Of a DNA stretch of 64,000 nt, positions 19,484-26,904 are shown one piece after another. The notes under the pieces are model-generated. The model saw only the letters and a program-made list of their open reading frames with translations, had not been told where the DNA came from and searched no databases. Position 1 is the stretch's first letter, and every line of letters starts with the position of its first letter. The position numbers and the translations under genes were made by a program. Source of the DNA: Calditrichota bacterium (GTDB lineage: Bacteria; Electryoneota; RPQS01); the NCBI GenBank assembly GCA_020637395.1, contig JACJWA010000003.1:62001-126000 (forward strand), read 5' to 3'.

Positions 19484-22400
19484 TTAGAAATCAAGCTTCA
19501 AGTGAAGCACCACCTGACGCGGCGGGAAGTAATTTCGCGGATTGTGGTCGTAGTCCTTGCCCAGATTCCCGTCGTCGTCCTCGTTCTGATTCAGCTCGTG
19601 CGACGAATCGTAGGCGTTTCCCGTCTCCGAGTAAATGTCCCGGACGTTCTTGCGATTGAATAAATTGGAAATCTCAAATCCCGTCGAGAACTTCATCCCC
19701 TTTCGCAGTTCCCAGAACTTGTCAAACCGCAGGTCCGTCGTGGACGTCGCGGGCTGACGCGCGGAATTTGCCAAGATCAGATTCGACTGCTTCTGCACAA
19801 TGTAGGTGGACGGCGTGTACGGAAGACCCGAACCATATGAGAACTCAACCGTGGAAAGCCAATTCGACGGAAGTTTCATTCCCAGGACTTCGGGATTCTG
19901 TCCCTTGGCCACCATCAACGTCAAGAACGCTGAAACGCGATGCGTCTCGTCCCAATCCAGCGGATGCTCGTTGCGATTCTCCGGAACACCATTCAAACGG
20001 CTCAAGAGACCTTCCGCCGCCGCCGATTCCTTGCCGTAGGCAAAGGAGAAGTCGTAGTTCGCGGTCAAGGCCCACATGTTCGAGAACTTCTTGTCCACCG
20101 AGAACTCGAAGCCGCGCGCACGGGCGTAACCCAAATTGAAGTAGCGATTCAGCGTGATCGGTCCAATACGCTCTTCGACCGTTCCAATCTGGTTGTACAC
20201 GTCGCGGTAGTAACCCGCCACGTCAATCACCCAGTTCGATGTGAACTCCGTGCTCACACCGACTTCGTAAGACACCGTCTTCTCATATTCGAGGTTCGGG
20301 TTACCCACTTCCGTGTTCGGTGAGATGTTCGCCGTGGCGGAACGATAGAAGTATTGGAACGACGGCGTCTGATAGTAGTGGCCGTAGTTGAAGTAGAGCT
20401 TTGACGTCAACGACACCGGATGCGAAATACCGAGACGCGGTGCAATCACGTAGCGTCCGCGGTCGGCCAACAATGCGCCCGGCTGGCCCGCATCCACCTT
20501 CCGCTGAAGGTCTTCCAAAAGACCGTCGCCTTGAATGATGAAGTCCGAACGAATTCCCGCGCGTACGATCAATCCTTCAAACTCCATCTTGTCCTGGAAG
20601 TAGACCGCGCCTTCCCACGGCTTGTGATCATAGAAGTCGCGCGTTCCGCCGATTCCAAAGTACGGAGCGTCCGATGGCAGCGGGAAATCCTCGTTGTCAT
20701 ACGGCTCGTCGGGATTCTGAATGGACTGCATTTGCACTTCGCGGTACTTCAACTCAAGCCCTGACTTCAGCTCGTGGAACTTGTTGACCTGGCTCGTGAT
20801 GTTGAACTTACCGGAGTACTCAGTTTCATGGCGATCCTGCCAAAACGCCGAAATGTCCCACTGACCCGGATTCAGGAAATCGTCCGGCAGAGGATCATAC
20901 TGGCCATTGTTGTTGTAGTCATAGAACGTCTCGCCTTCGTCGGCGCGGCCATTCCGGGCGTCGTACACCGGCGTTTCCGTGTCATCCCTTGTCCGGTTGA
21001 TCCACGTCGAGCGCCCTTCAATGTAATGATAGTAGAGCGGCACGAAGTTGTCGTCATATCCGAGATTCAGCCACTCCGGCTCGCCCGCGGGAAACTCAAC
21101 GAGAATGTTCGCCCAGGTGTACACCACCGGAAGGCGCGGATCCATACCGTAGCCCAAGTCCGCCGGATAGCAGAAAAGCTCGAACTCGTCAAATCCGTTG
21201 CCCGGAGGATCGTAGCGGCCATTGCGCGTCGGAGCGGAGAACGGATTGCCGTTGCTGCTCGGAAGGTCGAGCCACACTTCACCTTCGTCCCATTCGCCGT
21301 TATAGAATCCGTCTTCATCGGGCAAATCAATAAACGGCTCGCCCGTGTCCCAGGCGTAGTCGCCGTCCAGCAAGCCTTCTCCGGTATCGTCTTCGTCCGC
21401 AAAATTCGATTGGCGATCAATGCTGCCGTTGCCATTGCGGTCGTCGTAGCCTTCACCGTATCCGTCATAGCTGCCATTGCCGTTGGCATCCTGGAAGCGC
21501 TCGCCGTCCCAGACGCCGTTGCCGTTCCAGTCCTGCTCTGCAAGCTGCGGCTCCGCGTCATCCCAGCGACCGTTGCCGTTCAGGTCCACAAACGGATCCC
21601 ACGGGTCATAGACGCCCGGATTGTTCAGGCCCTGCGAATTCGGACGATCCACCCACGGCTCCGCTGCGTCATACACGCCGTTGCCGTTCAGATCCACCCA
21701 ATCCTCGCCGCGATCCCAGCGACCGTTGCCGTTGACGTCGTCGTATCCTTCACCTTCGCCGTTGTACTCGCCATCGCCGTTTGCGTCACGATAGCCGTCA
21801 GGGATGCCGTTGCTGTTGACGTCCGCGCCGCCGGCGCTGTTCGCCAACAATCGTCCGTCTTCAATGTCGTCCTGCTGCGTGAACTGGTCCGGATTCTTGC
21901 CGCGCGGAGTGATGCGCGTCTTCTCCTGGAATCGGCCCAACGACACTTCATAAAATGTATTCTGCGAGACGTTATGCTGGAACTGCAAGTTGTAGGTTTC
22001 GCGAACGTCGCGGACATACGGGCGGTTTTCCGGCGCATACTTGTACTGCCAGCCGTAATTGCCCGCAATCGCCGCTTCGCCCGAAGGATAGATGTCCCAC
22101 AACGAATGATCGCGCGAATACGAAAGATTGAACTTCCGCGTCGGATCCATGCGATACGTCAGCTTCCAGAACGTCGAATAGTCGTTCGATTGACGTTCCG
22201 GAATATCAAAGCCCAGTCCGAGATAGTCGTTATCTTCCCGCGAAACGGCGTACGGAGTATAGGTGTTCGACAGTTTCGCCGCGCCCGACGTAAAAAACGT
22301 GAGCTTGTTCTCGGACATGTTGAACAGCTTCTTGGCAAACGGCACCGGACCGCTGAACGAATAGTCGTATTGGTCCGTATCAAAACTGTAGTTCTGGAAC

Positions 22401-23143
22401 ATGCGATCCGTGCGGTACTCGACCGTTCCATTGTACTTGTCCATCTTGCCTTCAGGCGTCGTCACGCGGATCAGCGCGGATTGGTAACCGCCCGTCGAGG
22501 CGTCGCCGCCCGTCAGAATCTCGATCTCTTCGACATTCAGCGCGCTCGTATTGATGTTGCGCGACGAGTTGTTGTAAAGAGCGCCGCCCGTCGAGATGCC
22601 GTCCACCAAGTACTTGGCTTCGGTGTCGCGTCCGCCGCGCACGTGCAGACCGCCGTCCGGGTCCACCTTGAAGCCCGGCTGCTTGGCAATGATCGTCGCC
22701 ACCTGGCCGCCGCTGTAGTTCTGCAGGTCCTTGCCCTTGATGCGGCTGACGTTTTCCGTCTCGTCCAAAATCACCGTCGGATTCTTCTTGACGACAATGT
22801 CCACGTCCTTCATGCCGATCACTTCGAGCGCAAGAGTGGCATTGATCGTCGTCGTCAGATCCGAGGAAACCGAGACTTCCTGAAACTCCTTGGTCTGATG
22901 GCCGACGCTGCTGATGCGTACGGTGTAGATTCCCGGCGCGACACCCAATATGACATAGCTGCCTTCGGGATCAAGCACGGTTGCACCCTGCTGCGTCTCA
23001 ACGAGCTGGACGGCCGCGCCAAACACGCCGTCGCCGCTCTCGTCCACAATCGTTCCGGAAATCTTTCCCGGACCGGCGAACGCCAGCGACGTCAATGACA
23101 GCAATGCAAGAATGTGTAGAAATGTGGTCAGACAACGCTTCAT
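19484..23143 (-). CDS. TonB-dependent receptor with calcium-type repeat insertion
   Basis: This 1219-residue outer-membrane receptor has a signal peptide, an N-terminal carboxypeptidase-regulatory-like domain (KISGTIVDESGDGVFGAAVQL), a plug domain (VSRIKGKDLQNYSGGQVATIIAKQP reduced to its TonB-plug pattern, with VRGGRDTEAKYLVDGI) and a C-terminal barrel ending in VVLHLKLDF. A block of about 215 residues (DNA roughly 21180-21830) is inserted between plug and barrel halves. It is filled with D-x-N-G-N-G-x-(W/Y)-D repeats like dockerin or thrombospondin type 3 calcium loops. The start at 23143 opens the signal peptide with GAGG nine bases upstream. It heads the minus-strand surface block. It may import a ligand or act as a SusC-like transporter; the substrate is unknown. 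Confidence 0.9.
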   Translation of the reverse strand: MKRCLTTFLHILALLSLTSLAFAGPGKISGTIVDESGDGVFGAAVQLVETQQGATVLDPEGSYVILGVAPGIYTVRISSVGHQTKEFQEVSVSSDLTTTINATLALEVIGMKDVDIVVKKNPTVILDETENVSRIKGKDLQNYSGGQVATIIAKQPGFKVDPDGGLHVRGGRDTEAKYLVDGISTGGALYNNSSRNINTSALNVEEIEILTGGDASTGGYQSALIRVTTPEGKMDKYNGTVEYRTDRMFQNYSFDTDQYDYSFSGPVPFAKKLFNMSENKLTFFTSGAAKLSNTYTPYAVSREDNDYLGLGFDIPERQSNDYSTFWKLTYRMDPTRKFNLSYSRDHSLWDIYPSGEAAIAGNYGWQYKYAPENRPYVRDVRETYNLQFQHNVSQNTFYEVSLGRFQEKTRITPRGKNPDQFTQQDDIEDGRLLANSAGGADVNSNGIPDGYRDANGDGEYNGEGEGYDDVNGNGRWDRGEDWVDLNGNGVYDAAEPWVDRPNSQGLNNPGVYDPWDPFVDLNGNGRWDDAEPQLAEQDWNGNGVWDGERFQDANGNGSYDGYGEGYDDRNGNGSIDRQSNFADEDDTGEGLLDGDYAWDTGEPFIDLPDEDGFYNGEWDEGEVWLDLPSSNGNPFSAPTRNGRYDPPGNGFDEFELFCYPADLGYGMDPRLPVVYTWANILVEFPAGEPEWLNLGYDDNFVPLYYHYIEGRSTWINRTRDDTETPVYDARNGRADEGETFYDYNNNGQYDPLPDDFLNPGQWDISAFWQDRHETEYSGKFNITSQVNKFHELKSGLELKYREVQMQSIQNPDEPYDNEDFPLPSDAPYFGIGGTRDFYDHKPWEGAVYFQDKMEFEGLIVRAGIRSDFIIQGDGLLEDLQRKVDAGQPGALLADRGRYVIAPRLGISHPVSLTSKLYFNYGHYYQTPSFQYFYRSATANISPNTEVGNPNLEYEKTVSYEVGVSTEFTSNWVIDVAGYYRDVYNQIGTVEERIGPITLNRYFNLGYARARGFEFSVDKKFSNMWALTANYDFSFAYGKESAAAEGLLSRLNGVPENRNEHPLDWDETHRVSAFLTLMVAKGQNPEVLGMKLPSNWLSTVEFSYGSGLPYTPSTYIVQKQSNLILANSARQPATSTTDLRFDKFWELRKGMKFSTGFEISNLFNRKNVRDIYSETGNAYDSSHELNQNEDDDGNLGKDYDHNPRNYFPPRQVVLHLKLDF
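21180..21830 (-). repeat. Acidic D-x-N-G-N-G repeat block inside the TonB receptor
   Basis: The translated segment holds at least eight copies of a 12-25 residue unit with the core DxNGNGxxDxxE, for example DVNGNGRWDRGEDW, DLNGNGVYDAAEPW and DANGNGSYDGYGEGY. The Asp/Asn spacing matches EF-hand-like calcium loops. At the DNA level the copies share GCCGTTGCCGTT on the plus strand. Confidence 0.85.
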
Positions 23144-23492
23144 GTGAAATTCCTCTTCGCTGACTCCCTGCGCGGGCAGGTCATGCAACTTTTGGGAGGT
23201 TTGCTTCGTCTATATGGATGGGGAACTCCGTCTTCACGGCTCCCCAAGTTCTTCAAATCTTCTCTATGTTTTCCCCGAGCAGGGTCCATAGACCCTCGAT
23301 TCCCGAGCAGGGTCTCCAGACCCTGCCGGAACGTCTTGGACTAATCCATAGATTGGTCTCCAGCCTGTCCTCAGCAAGGAACCCTGCCGGAACTCACCAA
23401 ATCCGCACCGGATTGTTGATCAACCGCTTGTACCGCGGTGAAATCAAATAGTACATATGCTCGCCGCGGACTAACTGTCCGCCAAAACCCCC
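23144..23492. other. Intergenic region with palindromic repeats
   Basis: The spacer between the TonB receptor and the small carboxypeptidase-regulatory-like gene holds two adjacent palindromes near 23276-23329. It also holds a 33-codon in-frame continuation of the upstream gene (23394-23492) beyond its TGA. It probably also contains the promoter of the TonB receptor operon. No separate gene is supported. Confidence 0.5.
23276..23329. repeat. REP-like palindromes, copy 1 and partial copy
   Basis: A 9-bp perfect stem (23307-23315 with 23318-23326, core GCAGGGTCT CC AGACCCTGC) is preceded by a partial copy with stem AGGGTC CATA GACCCT at 23281-23296. The 30 bases from CCCGAGCAGG to CCTGCCGGAA recur in inverted orientation at 24583-24612. 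Another half copy (ACCCTGCCGGAAC) is at about 23381-23393. Confidence 0.75.
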
Positions 23493-23870
23493 TCAGCCGT
23501 CCGTCACGGAGACTTTCGTCTGCGACTTGTCGCGCAGCACCAGTTGCGTCTCCATCTGCACCGGTTTCACATCCATGACAATCTTCACAAACGTCGTGGA
23601 ATCTGCGGTCACGTGGATGTTCCGCAAAGTGTCCTCGGCAAAGCCCAGGCGATGCAGAGCCAGCGAATAGTCGCCGGGCCTCACAAACGGGAAGATGAAA
23701 CAACCGAACAGCTCTTCAACCACCGTGTCCCGCCCGGCTTCCAGCAGCTCGATGCGCGTCCAATGCAGCGCATTGCCCTCCGCATCCACCACCATTCCGC
23801 CCAGCGTACCCGTCGGCACACCCGCATATAAAGAACTGCACATCAGGAGGCAAATCAATCCAAGCTTCAT
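23493..23870 (-). CDS. Small secreted carboxypeptidase-regulatory-like protein
   Basis: This 125-residue protein has a signal peptide cleaved near LYA, followed by one Ig-like CarboxypepD_reg domain (GTLGGMVVDAEGNALHWTRIELLEAG, split by GDYSLALHRLGF). The ATG follows a strong AAGGAGG. It is a paralogue of the next upstream gene (23886-24560); both share the first residues MKLGL and nearly identical 30-base leaders. The frame continues for 32 codons after the TGA with a protein-like sequence (QLVRGEHMYYLISPRYK), so the gene may be truncated. Its function is unknown; such domains often accompany TonB receptors. Confidence 0.75.
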   Translation of the reverse strand: MKLGLICLLMCSSLYAGVPTGTLGGMVVDAEGNALHWTRIELLEAGRDTVVEELFGCFIFPFVRPGDYSLALHRLGFAEDTLRNIHVTADSTTFVKIVMDVKPVQMETQLVLRDKSQTKVSVTDG

Positions 23871-23885
23871 GGGGCCCTCCTTGAA

Positions 23886-24560
23886 CTACTTCTTTTCAAA
23901 GCGTCGGGGAGTCCAAGAAACAGTTCCCGCGACAACTTCAAAAGAGTCTATTTGCAAGCTCCTACATCCCTTTGCCATCAAAGCGACGTCGTGGATCCCC
24001 GGTGGTATGTTCCCAACTGTCCACAATTTGCCGTCTGTTGAAACGACAAATGGCTTCTTGTCAATCTCAACTGTTTCCAGCTGAACTGTTTCAGACTCGT
24101 CGGTAAGGAGCAACCCTCGAATGATTCCGTAGCGATCAGGAAGCGGATCGGGGGTTCCACAGAACAGTATTGCCCCCAAAGACCGTAACGAGTCTTCGTA
24201 TCTACGGCGCTCAAACCAGTCTGCTGAATCGCTGAAACCCGGAGCAAACTCGCGTAGCAATTCTTCCTCGAGAACGACAGTCAGACTGCGCTTGTTTGTG
24301 CTCGGCACTTCAATCCCATTCACGAGCACCAAATTGTATCCGACAGAAACAACTCTCAGGCTGTAGCTGCCATACGGGACGTCGGAAAATTCAAAAGTGC
24401 CGTCCAGATTGAGAACGGCGGCCCATCCGTCACTCTCAACGATCTTGACTGCGGCACCCAGAATACCCTGGCCGTTCACATCCACAACCCGGCCCGAGAT
24501 CGTCCCCGTCTGAGCCATAGCCAAAGAACTAATCAGGAGGAAAAGCAATCCAAGCTTCAT
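23886..24560 (-). CDS. Secreted protein with carboxypeptidase-regulatory-like domain
   Basis: This 224-residue protein has a signal peptide cleaved near AMAQ and a CarboxypepD_reg domain (GTISGRVVDVNGQGILGAAVKI), then a charged linker with EEELLREFAPGF. A second beta-rich segment (KPFVVSTDGKLWTVGNIPPGIHDVAL) resembles another such domain. AAGGAGG lies ahead of the ATG. It forms a tandem pair with the shorter gene downstream, likely by duplication. No enzymatic motif is seen. It may be a periplasmic or surface accessory of the TonB receptor block. Confidence 0.78.
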   Translation of the reverse strand: MKLGLLFLLISSLAMAQTGTISGRVVDVNGQGILGAAVKIVESDGWAAVLNLDGTFEFSDVPYGSYSLRVVSVGYNLVLVNGIEVPSTNKRSLTVVLEEELLREFAPGFSDSADWFERRRYEDSLRSLGAILFCGTPDPLPDRYGIIRGLLLTDESETVQLETVEIDKKPFVVSTDGKLWTVGNIPPGIHDVALMAKGCRSLQIDSFEVVAGTVSWTPRRFEKK

Positions 24561-24582
24561 GGGGCCCTCCTTACTTCCGGAT

Positions 24583-24612
24583 TCCGGCAGGGTCTGGAGA
24601 CCCTGCTCGGGG
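24583..24612. repeat. REP-like palindrome, copy 2 (inverted)
   Basis: This is a 9-bp perfect stem, 24587-24595 with 24598-24606, loop GG. The 30-base element is the reverse complement of the copy at 23302-23331. It lies between icd and the paralogue pair, so the two full copies flank that pair as inverted repeats. There is no U-tract, so it is not a classic terminator. Confidence 0.75.
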
Positions 24613-24617
24613 AATCA

Positions 24618-25859
24618 TCACATATTCGCGATGATTTCGCTTGCGAATTCCGAGGTCTTGAGTTTCGTTGCGCCGGGCATCTGACGCTCGAGGTCGTAGG
24701 TCACGCGCTTCTTGCCGATCGCGCCCTCGATACCCTTGATAATCAGCTTGCCAACCGCGTCCCAACCCAGATATTCAAACATCATCACACCGGAGAGAAT
24801 CACGCTGCCGGGATTGATGACGTCTTTATCTGCATACTTGGGAGCCGTGCCGTGCGTGGCTTCGAACACCGCATAGGCGTCGCTGATGTTTCCGCCCGGA
24901 GCCAGACCCAAGCCGCCGACCTGCGCCGCGCATGCGTCGCTTAAATAATCGCCGTTCAGGTTCGGCGTCGCAATCACGTCGTATTCGTCGGGACGCAGCA
25001 GCAACTGCTGGAACATCGCGTCGGCGATACGGTCGTTCAACAGAATCTTGCCTTCCGGCATCTTACCGTCGAACTTCTCCCAAAGATCCTTTTCGGTCAC
25101 AACCTTGTCCGCGAATTCTTTCGCGGCCAGTTCGTAACCCCATTCGCGGAACGCGCCTTCGGTGAATTTCATGATGTTGCCCTTATGCACCATCGTCACC
25201 ATCTTGCGGCCGCGGTCAATCGCGTATTGAATCGCCTTGCGAATGATTCGCTCGCTGCCATACTTCGAAATCGGCTTGATACCGATGCCCGAGTCGTGGC
25301 GAATCGTCTTGCCCAATCCCTTAATGAACTCGATAATCCGCGCCGCTTCCGCCGAGCCGGATTTCCACTCGATACCTGCGTACACGTCTTCCGTATTCTC
25401 ACGGAAGATCACGACGTTCAGCTTGCCCGGATCTTTCACCGGAGCCGGAACGCCTTCAAACCATCTTACGGGACGCACACAGGCATAAAGATCAAGTACC
25501 TGCCTTAGCGTCACATTCAATGAGCGAATTCCGCCGCCGACCGGAGTCGTCAACGGACCTTTGATCGCTACGATATATTCCTTGATCGCCTTCAGCGTAT
25601 CGTCCGGAAGCCAGACGTTTTCCCCATAAACCTCAAGCGACTTCTCACCCGCATAGACTTCAAACCAGACTACTTTCTTCTTGCCGCCAAAAGCCTTTTC
25701 AATTGCGGCGTCAAACACGCGTTGCGAGGCGCGCCAAATATCAGGACCGGTGCCGTCACCTTCAATAAATGGAATGATAGGATGATTAGGAACAACAAGC
25801 CGGCCCTCGGAGACCGTGATCTTCTCACCAGTCGTCGGGGGAGTCAATTTATCGTACAA
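24618..25859 (-). CDS. icd: NADP-dependent isocitrate dehydrogenase
   Basis: This 413-residue enzyme catalyses oxidative decarboxylation of isocitrate to 2-oxoglutarate in the TCA cycle. Family marks are PIIPFIEGDGTGPDIW at the N-terminus, the substrate-binding GGGIRSLNVTLRQ loop with the Ser that is phosphorylated in E. coli, NVVIFRENTEDVYAGIEW, MVHKGNIMKFTEGAF, and the nucleotide region EATHGTAPKYADKDVINPGS. The start is TTG with GAGG eight bases upstream; no in-frame ATG or GTG fits the family's N-terminal length, so the TTG is convincing. A long leader with inverted repeats precedes it. Confidence 0.97.
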   Translation of the reverse strand: MYDKLTPPTTGEKITVSEGRLVVPNHPIIPFIEGDGTGPDIWRASQRVFDAAIEKAFGGKKKVVWFEVYAGEKSLEVYGENVWLPDDTLKAIKEYIVAIKGPLTTPVGGGIRSLNVTLRQVLDLYACVRPVRWFEGVPAPVKDPGKLNVVIFRENTEDVYAGIEWKSGSAEAARIIEFIKGLGKTIRHDSGIGIKPISKYGSERIIRKAIQYAIDRGRKMVTMVHKGNIMKFTEGAFREWGYELAAKEFADKVVTEKDLWEKFDGKMPEGKILLNDRIADAMFQQLLLRPDEYDVIATPNLNGDYLSDACAAQVGGLGLAPGGNISDAYAVFEATHGTAPKYADKDVINPGSVILSGVMMFEYLGWDAVGKLIIKGIEGAIGKKRVTYDLERQMPGATKLKTSEFASEIIANM

Positions 25860-26252
25860 AGAAATATCCTCGTAACTTTCGGGAGTGCGAAACCCGTGGG
25901 TAACGTGTGTGGTTCAACTCTAAGCTGTTCGACTTTTGCGTGAGGCAGGTGTCCATCACAGAGACCCCGGTAGGCTTCCGCGACGGGAGGGGATGGAAAT
26001 GTTGAAAGGTTACCCGGGTGGGTAATCCACGAGAGGAGGCCAGCAAACGTACTAAGTGACCGCGATGCGTGGCTCGTCGCGATGATCCATCGCGGTCAAG
26101 TCCACCCTTTCCGCATTCGAAAGCCCCTTATGAATTCATAATATACCGATCACTACTCCGATTGTCAACTCCGCATTGTCCCACTTAGGAATCTCTCGAA
26201 CGATCCCAAATATTTGTTCCCCATATATTTGATGTGGGTCTATCCAACAAAA
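25860..26252 (-). promoter_or_regulatory. Structured leader region upstream of icd
   Basis: No gene is supported in this stretch. It contains an 11-bp inverted repeat (26057-26067 with 26088-26098) whose right arm can instead pair with 26078-26084 (7 bp, 3-nt loop), giving two mutually exclusive stems. A further stem is GGTTACCC/GGGTAATCC at 26008-26028. This could be an icd leader with regulatory folding or a separate RNA. It matches no riboswitch I recognise. Confidence 0.35.
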
Positions 26253-26275
26253 AACACCGCTTCGAGGGCGGTGTT
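26253..26275 (-). terminator. Rho-independent terminator, minus strand
   Basis: An 8-bp stem (26253-26260 with 26268-26275) is followed on the minus strand by TTTT-TTGTTGG. No protein gene ends just upstream on that strand, so it may end the structured RNA candidate to its right. Confidence 0.75.
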
Positions 26276-26730
26276 GTTTGTTTCTTTGGCCGGAATGCGC
26301 ATTCCGCGCACTCCATGGACACCGATGGTCCAGATTCAGTCACCGAGAACCCTGAAGCAAAGTCTGTGTGAGCCGTGCAGGGGCCGCAAGCAGGAGCGAA
26401 GAAACCGTGCCAAGCCCTCGGTAACTGAATCCGGGCCATATCAAGCGCCCGATGTATGCCAAGATTGAGAAAGGAAGGGCCTCACAAGGCCCGATCCAAA
26501 TGCCAAGGAGGAGTGCTCTGCGTCACAAAAGAAGCTGGGAGACTGGGAAGAAAACCGCGCGTATGACGTGGGTCTTCGTGAGGCCCGCTTCCTTTCTCAA
26601 ATTCGGGAGGACGATTTCCCTTTGGTGCCGCGCCAGGAAGTCGTCCGAGACCAGATCGTACCCGGCATGGGACCCGGGCGAACGGACAAGCCATTCGTTT
26701 CCTATTTGAGCAACGCATGTGCCACCCCAT
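26253..26730 (-). ncRNA. Candidate structured non-coding RNA
   Basis: About 480 bases without a credible protein gene hold three long inverted repeats. Stem 1 is 26327-26347 with 26417-26437: 21 positions, two of which pair as G-U only if the minus strand is transcribed. Stem 2 is 26465-26485 with 26578-26600, 21 bp with a 2-nt bulge. Stem 3 is 26609-26619 with 26636-26646, 11 bp with one wobble that favours the plus strand. Smaller hairpins lie at 26293-26306 and 26661-26678. A terminator at the left end reads on the minus strand and an AT-rich, promoter-like stretch lies to the right (26730-26790). RNase P, tmRNA, SRP and 6S signatures were looked for and not found. Strand and ends are inferred. 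Confidence 0.4.
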
Positions 26731-26904
26731 TACTAAACAATAAACACATAAGAATTAATTTCTTAAAAAATTCTGAGATTCAGCTTGACCATGCACGTCT
26801 TGCGCGAATTTCAGAGTCTGCACAGTCTCCAAACCGTGGCCCTGTCGAAAATCGAGATCCAGAAACCGAGGGAACCGCGCGATCTTGGCCGAATCCTCGG
26901 CTTT

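Noticed and set aside
20774..23098. 774-codon plus-strand open frame opposite the TonB receptor
   Set aside because: The translation is rich in Val, Arg, His and Ile with no domain pattern; it is the mirror of the repeat-rich, GC-biased codons of the receptor, which has signal peptide, plug and barrel.
25913..25935. tRNA or tmRNA T-arm (GGTTCAACTC)
   Set aside because: The flanking bases do not form the 5-bp T stem, and no acceptor stem or CCA is present.
26253..26730. RNase P RNA, tmRNA, SRP RNA or 6S RNA
   Set aside because: The diagnostic segments (GAGGAAAGUCC, a CCA-ended T-arm with ALAA tag, GGAAGGAAGCAG, 6S central bubble layout) were not found on either strand.
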